Shown here: positions 1-9,773 of the stretch, in pieces | How the letters are laid out: every line of letters starts with the position of its first letter | Numbering within the stretch: position 1 is the first letter of the stretch | Origin: Chrysochromulina parva | Taxonomy: Eukaryota; Haptophyta; Prymnesiales; Chrysochromulinaceae | Direction of reading: 5' to 3' | Assembly: GCA_002887195.1 (NCBI GenBank) | Contig: PJAB01000773.1 | Location: 1 to 20,947 of the forward strand | Length of the DNA stretch: 20,947 nt | Made by a program: the position numbers and the translations under genes | Notes under the pieces: generated by a model | What the model was told of the DNA's origin: nothing | Databases searched by the model: none | What the model saw: only the letters and a program-made list of their open reading frames with translations

Positions 1-3000
1 GCACGCTCAAAGACATGATGGACGACGCTCCAACCGAAGATGGCGTCTACCCGGTGCCGATGATTGCGGCGGCAGAGCTGGCAGTGCTCCGGGAGATGTG
101 CGAGGCCGACTCCATGCCGGCGAGGCTCGAGCAGTGCTCGATCTCGAAGCTCTTCAGGCTCGTCGAGGGCGCCAGCTTCCTCGACGCCCCCGGGGCGCTC
201 AATCATGCGCAGTGCGCCCTCGCCACACGCCTCAACGGCAAACGTGCCGATGAACTGAGAGAGTTGCTCGGCGCAACGGATGACTTTGGCAGTGCGGAGA
301 ATCGCGAGGCGGCACTCGCCGAGCCGGCGTTCTCGCCGGGGGGGAACGCCGGGGGAAAGCTATCAGTAGCCACGGCGGGCTCTGTAGCGGGGCCACCCGC
401 GCTGCAGCCGCAGCCCTCGCTGTCGGGGATGGCAGTCACAGACGATGCCAAGGAGGTGGCGCTGGGCATGGTCGACTTGGGCACGCTGGCCGAGCTCAAG
501 GGTGTGAGCCAATTGTGGTTAGCGCTCGCACGGCGCGTGCTCTGCTCCCGCCTCAGCCGCTGCGAGGGTCAGCCCGCGCCGACTCAGATGGCTGAGATCA
601 CCGATCTCAACATTAAGATCCTCGTCGACGCGGGTCGGCCATGGGAGGCGGCGGCGGCGGGGAGGATGCTGCCCAGCCTGGCCCGACTGCGCTGGGAGGG
701 CTTCGAGGTGAGTGTGGCCGCGGTCCGCAAGGTGGATCTGGAGACGCCCAGTCAAGAAGAGTTCCTTGGAGGCCGTGCCAAAGCCGCTCTCCTCAGCTGC
801 ATCGAGGGCAATGGTGAGCCGCCGCTCGAGCTCATGCTTGCAGCTGTCGCCTGTGCCGGCTCTTGTGAGGTTCGCGGCATTCCAGTGCAGATGATGCGCA
901 ATGACTCCGTCTCTGAGCTCGACCTGCGTGGGCGAAACCTCGGCGTTCAGGGCGGCATGCTTCTTGCGCACCTCGTGCCTATCATGGGCGCATTGACGTC
1001 CCTCGAGCTCAGGGGCAACAAGCTCAAGGACGAGGGCTGGGGTGCCATCTTTGCCGCCATCTGCGGCAACAAGGTCAGCAAGATCGTGTTTTTGGACGCG
1101 TCCGAAGAGAACATTGGCCCTGCTGGTGTCAAGCTGATAGCCGAGGCGCTCAGCACGAACGTCACAGGCGGGCTGATGAGCATCAACCTCTCCTGGAACA
1201 CGCTCTGCGGTTTAGACTGGGAAGGCAAGGGCATCTACACAGCCGAGGGCATCACTGCGATCGCCGACGTGTTGCGCGTCAATGGCGGGCTGACGAGCCT
1301 GGACCTCTCCAGCAACCAGCTGTGCGGCCTCGATCGCTGTGGGCGTGGAACTTACACTGCAGAGGGGATCACAGCAATTGCTGACGCTCTGCTCGTCAAT
1401 GGCGGGCTGACGGCCCTGAATTTGTCCTCTAACCGCCTCAATGATGAGGGCGTAAGCGCAGTCTGCAAGGCCATCCAGAGTAACAAGGAGACCAAGCTCG
1501 CGTCGCTCGACTTGAAGTACAATGGCATCGGTCCAGGTGGAGCAAACGCTGTGGCGGCTATGGTAGCCGTCACAGGCGCCCTGACACAGGTACCGCATTC
1601 TGCCCCCGAAAAGTTGCCTTTTCTGTTACTCTAACCCTTTCATTTGCTTTGAATGATATTGCAGCTGAACCTCTCAAACAATCAGCTGTGCGGCATCGAT
1701 CATAATTGCAAAGGAGCTTACAATGCAGAGGGCATCACAGCGATTGCCTACGCTCTGCGCGTCAATGGCGGGCTGACGGAGGTATGGGAGACTTGTCAGC
1801 CCACAGCCTCTTGACTCCTTGTCTACTGACCCATCTGTGTCTTTTTCGGCAGTTGAATCTCTCAAACAATTGTCTCTGTGGTGTCTGGGACGAGTTAAAC
1901 GCGTTCAGGCACAAGTGCAAGCAGAAAGGCAATTACAACGCGGAGGGCATCAACGCCATCGCTGATGCGCTTCGCGTTAATGGCGCGCTGACAAAGTTGT
2001 CTATTGATGGCAACCACGTTGGTGATAAGGGAGTTGGTGCAATCTGTGAGGCCATCCTGAGCAACAAGGAGACCAAGCTCGCGTCGCTGAACATGGCCGG
2101 CAACAGCATTGGTCAAGTGGGAGCAAAGTCGGTGGCGACCATGGTGGCTGCCACAGGCGCGTTGACGAAAATTGAGTAGGTTTGCCGAAATTTCGAACTC
2201 CCTTGCATACCTGCTTTCTGACCTGGCTTTGCAGCAGCGACTGAACATGAAACATCGACCCTTGTGCCGTGCAGTCTTCGTTACAACAGGCTCGGCCCAG
2301 CGGGTGCAGTAGCTCTCGCTCCGGCAATCGCTGCTAACGGCGGGCTGACGGTGGCCAACCTCCTGCGCAATCAACTTGATGCGGAGTCCGCCAAGATGCT
2401 CGCTGAAGTCGCCAAGCAGAAGGGTATTTCGCTCTGCGGCATCCAGCGTGACCAGACCACCGCTGACTTCTCCAACCAATACCTCAAGCCGCCCGATGCG
2501 ATCCTGCTGGCGTCGGACCTGTCACAGGAAGTTGTCGCAGGCGCGCTGACGAAGGTACGCTGAGCTCAGCTGTGCTCCCTCAGCCCAGATGTGCTCCCTC
2601 TTGCACTGACTTCTGGAGGTCTCTCATGCATAGGTGGACTTGGACGGGTGTGCTCTCCCTGTCAAGAAGCTCAAGGGCACAGACCCCGTCGAGACCCTCG
2701 ACCTCTCTCGCACGAATAACCTCTTTGCTGCCTCTTTGGTTTTGATCGCCTCCTTGATCAGCGACAATGGCTCCTTGACACAGGTGCTTACTTTCTGACC
2801 TCCCTAGATTAGCCTTGTTCTAACCCTTTCCTGTTCTGACCCTTGCCTTGCTTTGATTTGTATTGCAGCTGGACCTCTCAGACAACCAGATGTGCGGCCT
2901 CAATCATGTCGGGTTTGGAGCATTCACTGCAGAGGGTATCACAGCAATTGCTGACGCTCTGCGCGTCAACGGCACGCTGACGGCCCTGAATTTGTCCTCT

Positions 3001-3565
3001 AACCGCCTCAATGATGAGGACGTAAGCGCAGTATGTAAGGCCATCCAGAGTAACAAGGAGACCAAGCTCGCGTCGCTCAACTTCAAGGACAATGGCATCG
3101 GCCCAGTTGGAGCAAACGCTGTGGCGGCTATGGTAGCCGCCACAGGCGCGCTGACGGTGGCCAACCTCCTGGGCAATGAGCTTGATGCGGAGTCCGCCAA
3201 GATGCTCGCTGAGGTTGCCAAGCAGAAGGGCATCTCGCTCTGCGGCATCCGGCGCGATCAGACCACCGCTGACTTCCGCGACAATGACCTCAAGCCGCCC
3301 GATGCGATCCTGCTGGCGTCGGACCTGTCACAGGCCGTTGTCACAGGCGCGCTGACGAAAATCGAGTAAGTTTGTCGCCCAATTACCAAACTTTGATTTG
3401 TAAGCACCATGTGCCTAGCTGATGGCCACGGAAGGATACCTCCTGTGTGAACAACCTTCCTGTTTCTCCCTATACAGGCTGTCGCGCAACTTAATTGGAG
3501 AGGAAGGGAAGGCCTTGATCCGTGAGGCACTGCAAGGAAAGGCTGGATTTGAGCTGCTTTTCTGA
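1..3565 (+). CDS. Skp1-like / F-box-like / leucine-rich-repeat fusion protein (5' partial, seven exons)
   Basis: Exons read as 3-1589, 1665-1781, 1853-2175, 2275-2554, 2634-2783, 2869-3365 and 3478-3565; all introns are GT-AG and all phases agree, giving 1013 residues inside the window. The frame is open at the left edge (TLKDMMDD precedes and includes the first ATG at 15), so the true start lies outside. Numbering from that ATG, residues 1-105 resemble Skp1: PVPMIAAAELAVLREMC, then LFRLVEGASFLDAPGALN and GKRADELRELLG, which match Skp1's PLPNV, ANYLDIKGLLD and GKTPEEIRK regions. Residues 138-185 resemble an F-box (DLGTLAELKGVSQLWLALAR). From about residue 298 ribonuclease-inhibitor-type LRRs run to the stop. 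Family knowledge: Skp1 binds cullin-1 and the F-box, and LRRs select substrate, so this chain may be a one-piece SCF adaptor-receptor; that role is inferred. An alternative is an LRR protein with vestigial Skp1 and F-box parts. Confidence 0.82.
1299..1586 (+). repeat. LRR exon duplication, copy A1 (partner 2869-3156)
   Basis: This stretch aligns without gaps to 2869-3156 (constant offset 1570) and is nearly identical over most of its length, for example around CTGAATTTGTCCTCTAACCG. It encodes two to three LRR units in both places. The similarity at nucleotide level, including silent sites, points to a recent duplication inside the gene. Confidence 0.9.
2345..2554 (+). repeat. SLCGI-DQTTADF cassette, copy B1 (partner 3151-3360)
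   Basis: This stretch aligns without gaps to 3151-3360 (offset 806). It encodes a cassette that starts as an LRR (TVANLLRNQLDAESAKML), continues with AEVAKQKGISLCGI and RDQTTADF, and ends with KPPDAILLASDLSQ. The cassette is not a plain LRR and looks like a spacer between LRR blocks. From memory, similar cassettes occur in other haptophyte and dinoflagellate LRR proteins; this was not searched. Confidence 0.88.
2869..3156 (+). repeat. LRR exon duplication, copy A2 (partner 1299-1586)
   Basis: This is the second copy of the A unit, forming the first part of exon 6. The intron just before it (2784-2868) also resembles intron 1 (1590-1664): both hold TCTAACCCTTTC and end in a TTTGA...TATTGCAG acceptor. 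In copy A2 the unit runs straight into copy B2 without an intron, while copy A1 is followed by an intron. Confidence 0.88.
3151..3360 (+). repeat. SLCGI-DQTTADF cassette, copy B2 (partner 2345-2554)
   Basis: This is the second copy of the cassette, fused directly to the A2 LRR unit within exon 6. It differs from B1 by a few substitutions (for example SNQY in B1 and RDND in B2). It is followed by an intron (3366-3477) and a short last exon encoding LSRNLIGEEGKALIREAL and the C-terminus FELLF. Confidence 0.88.
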
Positions 3566-3998
3566 GGAACAACTGTGTGCGCATGGACAATGACGATCTG
3601 AAGGGCACTCATGACCGTTGGCTTGAGTGTGTGCAAACATGTTGGAACGTGAAAGAGCAACGAGCATGGGATTGAGGGCGGCCGGGCCAACAGGGTCTGT
3701 GGCAGGAGGCATTCGACTTTGCGATTGGTGTCTCAGACCCCATTTGGAGATTTGGCGCATGGGTAGCCAGCCTCTTACCCATCGTCTTAGTAGGCATGGA
3801 ACGTTTGTTCCTTCGTTCCTTCCGTTTGGGCATGTGTGGTCTTGCATTAACACCACAACCATGCTTCAAGGAGAAGGTTTTATCATGAGGAAATAGGGGT
3901 AAAGCAGCCAGCAAGGACCAACAACTACTGGTGTTGAAGTGTTTAACACCATCTAACAACATAAAACAAACAAACAACCCACGTTACAGCAACAACCC

Positions 3999-4010
3999 TC
4001 GAACGTTCGA
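3999..4010. repeat. 12-bp perfect palindrome TCGAACGTTCGA
   Basis: TCGAACGTTCGA is a perfect palindrome. A shorter relative, TGAACGTTCA, follows about 50 bases downstream, and AACGTTCGAA recurs near 4370. Function is unknown; it could be a protein-binding site or chance. Confidence 0.5.
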
Positions 4011-4416
4011 AAGAGGTTCCCTGACCATATTTCACATATCAAATGCTACTGCAGTGAACGTTCATAGCGCTGTGAACACTAAGACGAAGCCCTGTCGTCG
4101 CCAACGAACGAACGGATCATGCCCGCTAGACGGTCTCTGCCGTCGTGTGATACTGTGTGCCCTGCCTCTGGGTGTGGCCCTTGCGCCCGCTTGCGGCCGC
4201 CACGGCGTGTGTAACCGCGCCCCAATTCCCTAATCGAATCGGGCGCGCGCTCGATGGCTCGCGCATCCCTTGAGGAATCTCGAACGCTCTCTTTCCTCAG
4301 CGCCATTCATCATTAACATTAAACAACGTTATTCAATGAGGAAGAATGATACATAACGCTTCCTCAACGTTCGAACTCCGATAGAAAGTTTAAGTTAGCT
4401 CCTCTAAGCAGGGGTC

Positions 4417-4437
4417 CAGCGCTCGCGGTGAGCGCTG
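4417..4437. other. Short hairpin, 8-bp perfect stem with 5-nt loop
   Basis: CAGCGCTC, a GCGGT loop and GAGCGCTG form a perfect 8-bp stem about 265 bases beyond the stop codon of the minus-strand FHA-TDP1 gene. It may sit in or near a 3' UTR. No family is recognised. Confidence 0.4.
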
Positions 4438-4701
4438 TTCGTGAAAGCTGAAACCGTACACGGGAGGCAGGCAAGGACAGCAGCAGCAGCAGAAGTATAG
4501 CGTTAGTGGACATATGTACGTTGCACGGATGTACCGGGCCCAGTGCGTTGAGTTCACCCTACGCGATACTGTAACGCGGTGCGAGGTCCCCCCGTACAGT
4601 CTTGCAACAAAAGTACAAAACGTCGCTCGTCGGCGTCTCGCTCCTAGCCGCCGAGACCTTATTTGGTTTCGAACCGGCGCGTCTCAGGGCCGGCTTCAGG
4701 A

Positions 4702-7700
4702 CTACAAATTAATGTGCGGTCTCGCTGGCGAGCGTGGGATTGCCTTCTCCCCCTTCTGGTGCTTAGCCTCTTCGCTGCGCTTCTTCGCTGCAAAGCTGCC
4801 GGGCGCAGTTACTTTCACCGCGGTGCCCGGCCTCACGAGCCGCTCGTGCATGTGCGCGAGCTCGAAGCCACCATCAAAGTGCTCGACGCCCAGGACGTGC
4901 TGCTGGTCCACGTAGTCGACGCCCGCCTTGCTGGCCGCCTCCTGGTCGATAAAGTCGTACCCGATCATGAGCGTGTGGGCGGGGTCGACCTGATGGTGTT
5001 TCATCGCTGCCAGCAGCATGTCTGGATGCGGCTTGCACCATGACTCGGTCCACTCGCCATCGCGCGGTGCCGCCCATCGCAACGCCAGCTCCCGCGCCTC
5101 TGCGTCCTTGCTTGTGTCCGTCGCCACGTGATGCAGGGTGCCGCCCAGTACGACGCCCAGCTCGGAGCCGGCCGACGTCACGTTGCCGCCCGTGCCGTGT
5201 GCACCGTCGCCAACAACGGTCGCACAGCCGTCGCCAATCGCGCTCACACTGCCGCCGCCGCCGCCCATCACGCTTCCGCTACCGTCGCCAGGTGCTCCGC
5301 TACCGTCGCCATGAGCACTCGCGCTGCCGCCGATGGCGTTCACACCGCCGATGGCGTTCACACCGCCGATGGCGTTCACACCTGGTGCTCGATAGGAGAT
5401 CCACAAGGATACGCGCTGCTCGAGCAGCTCGGGCTTCACCCCAAGCTCCGACGCAAGCCGACGCAGCACCTTGGCCATGACGAGACGCACCTTGGCCTCG
5501 TTGACAAAATCGGGCTCGCCCGGCCGCCGCTTGCTCGTGAGGTGGCCGAAGTTGGTGACGAAGGCGAGCTGCGGCGCATCCGGTCGGAGCTCAGCCGTGT
5601 GTGGCACGGCGCCATAGGCTGACGTTGGATCATAGCTGTCGCCATCCTCAGGCAGCCGGAGCATGAGGGCGCGAAAAAAGGGGACGCAGGCCGCGTAGAA
5701 GGCGTCGTGGCGGGCCGCGCCGTACATGGAGCGGCGACGCTTGCTCTGAGCGGCCTGCGCATCGTCCACCACGCTCACATTGCACTGCTTCTTGAGCACC
5801 CCTTCGGGCTCGATCAGCAGCAGACGCACCGGCTGGCGCAGAAGCTTGGGTGCCGCCCGCGGACGCGTGCTGCTCCTCGCCTCGACGTGGGCACCGTCGC
5901 GGGCGTCGTCGTGGGCACCATCCTCCGCCGTGCCGCGCGCGTCGACGGGCTCACGCATCCAGCTGGCCCCACCGACAGCGCGCTGGCTGCGCGACTCGTG
6001 CGCGCGCCGCCACAAGCTGACAGGTCGACCAGGCAGCTGTTCGCCCGGTTCACCGTTTAGACCCTCCGGTATGGCGATCAACGCGCCGAGTTGGGCTCGC
6101 AGCGCAGCGCCGCCGCTCGCGCGCAGCGCCTCGAGCGCCGCGGGTCCCTTGCACGTGAGGAGAGCACTGCTCAGGTCGGCGTTCACAAGCACGAGGGCAG
6201 GCAGCTCGAAGGCGGGCTTGATGCCGAGCTCAAGGGCGAGAAGATCGGCATGCAGCGGTGTGCGATCGAGCGGTGCGCCCGTGTACTGATCGACCGTACA
6301 GCCCGCGAGCTCGCTTGGTTGCAGGCACAGTATGCCCCAGCACGCCGCCTGCACTTCGTCTCGGCACGCGGCCACGAGCAGCAGCAGTGCGTCGTTGAGC
6401 GCCGCTCGGGCGCCCCCGCCGCCGTCGGTAGCGGCCAGGAAGCACACGAGCACCGCCCGCGGGCCGCGCCGGTCCACCCAAAGAGTTGACTTGCGCTCGG
6501 CAAGTGGGCCGTCGTAACGGCGGTCAAAGTCGTCCACGAAGCAGCGGGCAGAGGAGTTTGGCGACGGCCGCGGCGAGAGCACCTCATACGCCGTCAGGAT
6601 CGGGTCGCCGTACTGCTTCTCCTCTCCTTCGCCATACGAATAGTCCGCATGGCGCACCGCCCGGAGCTCCGTGCCCACAGGGTACGGGTCCCACTTGGAT
6701 GCCGTCGAGTTGAGCAACTCATCCTTTCGCCCTTCCCGACGTTTCAGGTGGCGCGAGCGCTTTCGCGACTCTGAGCCCGGCTGCGGCGGAGTCTCGTACG
6801 GTCGCACGGCGCCGTCCGCGGTGACACGAAGCGTGACGAGCTTGCTCAACTTGCTTAGCTCGACCTCGAACAGAGTGGGCAGCTCGAGCGTCGACCCCGT
6901 GCCCACCACCACGCCGTCGCTGCCGCCATGCCCAACGACGCCGTGGCCGCCGTGGCCGCCGACGCCTTGGCCGAGTATGCGCTTCAACACGCGCCATCTG
7001 CTGCGCACAAGCTCAGCGCCGTCCTGAGCCTGCGCGGCCGGTGTGTGAGCGGTGCGTCCCGTGCTGTACGAGCCGAGCCCGCGCAGGATGGAGAGGTACC
7101 GGTTGGTCGAGAATGGTTTCGTCTCCGTCGGGTCGTACCGAATCGCAGGGCTTCGCCAGGGCAGCGCGAAGCGCCGCGGCGTACGCGGGATGATGAGTAC
7201 TCCAATCTCGTACGACATGATCACGAACTCCTCCTCCTCGACGTCCTCGTCGCTGCTCGCCCCGTCGCTGCCCTCGCCGCTCCCGTGCACCTTCTCGTGC
7301 TTGCCCCAGGCGGCGCCCGATAAGTTATGCGAGCCGGCGTACACCCACGCGCACAGCGGGGCGCGCGCGCTGCCGTCGCCCTCGGCCGGCACAAGCGCGA
7401 GTCTCGAACCGCCGGGCGCCTCGCTCACGATGCCCGCTGCCATCTTGACGTGGTGAAGCGTCTGCGCGCGCTCAGCCGACTGGACAATGTTGTGTGCGAG
7501 GCAGTGCTTCAGTTGGGCGCATTTGGCGTCGCTTGGGCCGGTCATGGTGTTCTTGCCACCGCCGATGGTAAGTAGCCCCGTGCCGCGCGCAAACGCAGGC
7601 AACGTCTCGTTGAGAGACGGCCACACGAGCTTCACGTGCGGCTCGTGTGGCCGGCTGTGGTGCTCGGCGATGGGCGCGAGACCCTCTTTGAAGGCCGCCG

Positions 7701-9773
7701 CGCGCGCACGCGCGCGCTCGGCCGCGTTCGCATTGGCTGGATAGCATCCGAGGAGCGGCTGCATGATATCCTCGAGCACGCCGAGCGACGAGCATGCGTA
7801 CTCCACGACGTTCGGCCGCTCGCTCGGGGGTCGCGCATGCAGTGCGGCGCGCAGGTGGCGGCGCAGAGCGAGCTGCCCATACAGCTCGGCCTCGCAGACG
7901 ACCGTCGGCGTCGTGCCGGGCGCGCCGGCCGTGCCAAGCGGCGGCAGCGCGTAGCAGAGCTCCGTCCGAGCTCGATCCGAGCTCTGACGAGATCCGACGA
8001 GCTCTGACGAGATCCGAGCTCGATCCGAGATGAGTCCAGTCTGAGGTTCGGCTCGTGACGTCGAGTATCGTCCGGGTACCGACAGGATCAGATGCGTGCC
8101 CAAAGGCGGACAGAGTTCATAGTTCGCCAGCGTGTCCTCCCACAGCTTCCACAGCGCGGGCGACACACGCTCGAGCAGTGCACGCACAAAGCGGCGCAGG
8201 TCGGCCCCAAAGTCGGCGGTCGCCGTACGGCGCGCCTCAAGAAGAGCCTGCTGCCACTCGCGTCGCTCACAGCCTCCGCCCAAGTCGACACCATAGTCGT
8301 GAATGCACTCTCTTTTGAGGTCCTTGACAGACAGGCTCGCCAGCGCCTCTTCGGCGTCTTCGCAGCGCACGAAGTCGCATGCCCACACCTGGTTGTTGAT
8401 CTTGGCGTCATACCGGCCGAGGTTGGCCGACGAAATGACGAGCCGCAGGAAGCCTGCACCCAAGCCTGCACCCAAGCCTGCACCCGTGGGCACCGGCCCG
8501 CCGCGATCGAACTCGAGCAACCACAACTTTGGGTGCATCGTGCCGTGGTGCACGCGCGTCCGGTCGGCGGCGGCCGTGTCGGGGCCAAAGAAAGGCGGGA
8601 GCACCACAGAGAAGTGGACGCCCACCGACGCATTCGCGGGCGTGTAGGTACTCTCATCAAGCCCGGGAGGCGTGCGGTGGTGGTCGTAGTTATCGACGAC
8701 CACCACGCCACGTGGCCGGCTCGCTGCGGGTGAGCCACGTACGAGCTCGGACAGGAAGAAGTAGTCGGTACCTGTGGGGCAGAGGCACAGGCGCCGTGAT
8801 GAGCACGTGCATGCAAGGCGGGGTCCATGGTAGGTTCGAGGACAGGAAGAAGCGGACCATACGAGGTGAACAGCGCCGAGACGAGCGCCTCGCGCCGCCA
8901 CAGCAGCTCGCCGCGACTCACCTCAGGCATGCACTCGGCTCGGGCGAATGCTTCAGAAGCTGCAGAGGCTGCGGCGGCGCCGACAGCCATCTCAAGCTCG
9001 GCGTCGATGCGATTCTCGGCGGCCGCGGCCACTCCGCACGCAGTGACCACGGCGGCCGATCCCCTCTCCGTCGGCCTCATCAGTCGATTGAGGAAAATGG
9101 CGCGCCCGTCGAAGTGCGTGTACGGCAGCTCGACGTCGAGGTCGGCCGACTCCCGGGTATCCACATCCTCGCGCTCGCCATGCTCGCCGTCGGCCTGTGC
9201 CTCCGGTGGTGCCGCGATCGTCCTCGAGTCATCGAGGAGAGGTGGCGGCGGCGGCAGAGCAAGCAAGGCAGGCACGGGTTCTGGCGTCACGGAGACGTCC
9301 TTTGGCGACGACCGAGCATGGCACATTGCAGGGGCTAGCAGCGACGTGGCATCCATCGGGTCGGCCGGTGGCGCCCACGGGCCATCCGTTCTAGCAGCAG
9401 ACGGCGGCTCCACCTTCTGGCGCTTGCTTGTTTCCTCATCAATGTCGTCCTGCACTAAACTCACTCGCATCATGTAATCCTGCGCCTGAACACCCATGAA
9501 CACTCGCGCGCCAGGTAGTAGCAACGCCGTCTGCGTCTTATTCACTGTGCTCAAGCTGCCATCTGGATTCTCTACGCGCACGGGATTTATGCCCAGGCAC
9601 TCCAAGCGCACATCTCCAGTTGCCTCAACGTGAAGCCGGAGATGCTGGCGAGAGATAGTTGGAGGTTGCTGCTGGAAATCTGATCGGCCAATGATCACTT
9701 CATCTTTCAACTCGGCGATCACCGACCAGCACGGGGCGGTGAGCTGTCTGACCTCAACCGCGTACACAACCAT
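4702..9773 (-). CDS. FHA-TDP1-thioredoxin-like-HAD fusion, DNA 3'-end processing protein
   Basis: Two exons, 9773-8858 and 8771-4702, encode 1661 residues. The 86-nt intron (8857-8772, GT...CCCCACAG) restores the reading LFTSYGTDYFFLSE across a frame change. Residues 1-110 are an FHA domain of the PNKP/aprataxin type (GRSDF, SRQHL, LGINP), followed by a basic SKRQK that may be a nuclear signal. Residues about 290-860 are tyrosyl-DNA phosphodiesterase 1: first HKN motif in HGTMHPKLW and ISSANLG (H385, K387, N422), second in LHHVKM and GSHNLSGAAWG (H746, K748, N788), then the family's SYEIGVLIIP. TDP1 frees topoisomerase I peptides from DNA 3' ends and leaves a 3'-phosphate. About 1060-1200 looks like a nucleoredoxin-type thioredoxin fold lacking CxxC. 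About 1285-1630 resembles a HAD phosphatase, but the nucleophile motif reads EPEG. An upstream GTG at 9842 is not used as start; the ATG at 9773 is. It is probably nuclear. Confidence 0.86.
5329..5382 (-). repeat. Three perfect 18-nt tandem copies encoding (GVNAIG)3
   Basis: The plus-strand unit GCCGATGGCGTTCACACC occurs three times without a mismatch. It lies in a glycine-rich insert within the HAD-like domain of the FHA-TDP1 protein, between the TNF(G) motif and the CKP motif, and keeps the frame. It is a likely site of length variation. Confidence 0.92.
7968..8029 (-). repeat. Nested direct repeats inside the TDP1 domain
   Basis: Two 20-nt units starting GAGCTCTGACGAGATCCGA (7979-7998 and 7999-8018) are bracketed by two copies of GAGCTCGATCCGAG (7968-7981 and 8016-8029). 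On the minus strand they encode an S/R-rich insert (for example SDRARISSELVGSRQSSDR) just after the conserved SVPGRY of TDP1. The insert keeps the frame. It could also be a short stop-free intron that is spliced out. Confidence 0.75.
8450..8485 (-). repeat. Three perfect 12-nt tandem copies encoding a GAGL-type repeat
   Basis: AAGCCTGCACCC occurs three times in a row and encodes GAGLGAGLGAG. It forms a flexible insert between the first HxK (HPK) and the partner asparagine segment (ISSAN) of the TDP1 domain. Confidence 0.92.

Larger units (their letters stand above)
3566..4701. other. Intergenic region between convergent genes
   Basis: These 1136 bases separate the 3' ends of the LRR gene (plus) and the FHA-TDP1 gene (minus). 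Open frames here are short, show no recognisable motif and lack the GC-rich codon pattern of the neighbours; base composition is visibly more AT-rich from about 3900 to 4400. It holds both 3' UTRs and termination signals, which cannot be placed by eye. The only structures noticed are a cluster of AACGTT palindromes (3999-4010, 4053-4062, near 4320 and 4370) and a hairpin at 4417-4437. No tRNA or other RNA gene could be supported. Confidence 0.6.

Noticed and set aside
3627..3896. Small plus-strand protein of 89 residues after the LRR gene
   Set aside because: No motif, no codon bias like the neighbours, and overlapping frames on both strands are equally long.
4655..4700. Possible tRNA T-loop around GGTTTCGAACC
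   Set aside because: No acceptor stem or anticodon arm can be folded around it on either strand.
8088..8733. Plus-strand frame over the TDP1 region
   Set aside because: It is antisense to a conserved domain with both HKN motifs; GC-rich codons leave such shadows in all frames.
8858..8901. Frame change between the FHA part and the TDP1 part, read as a frameshift or pseudogene
   Set aside because: A GT-AG intron of 86 nt with a pyrimidine-rich acceptor restores a continuous TDP1-like reading (LFTSYGTDYFFLSE), so an intron explains it better.
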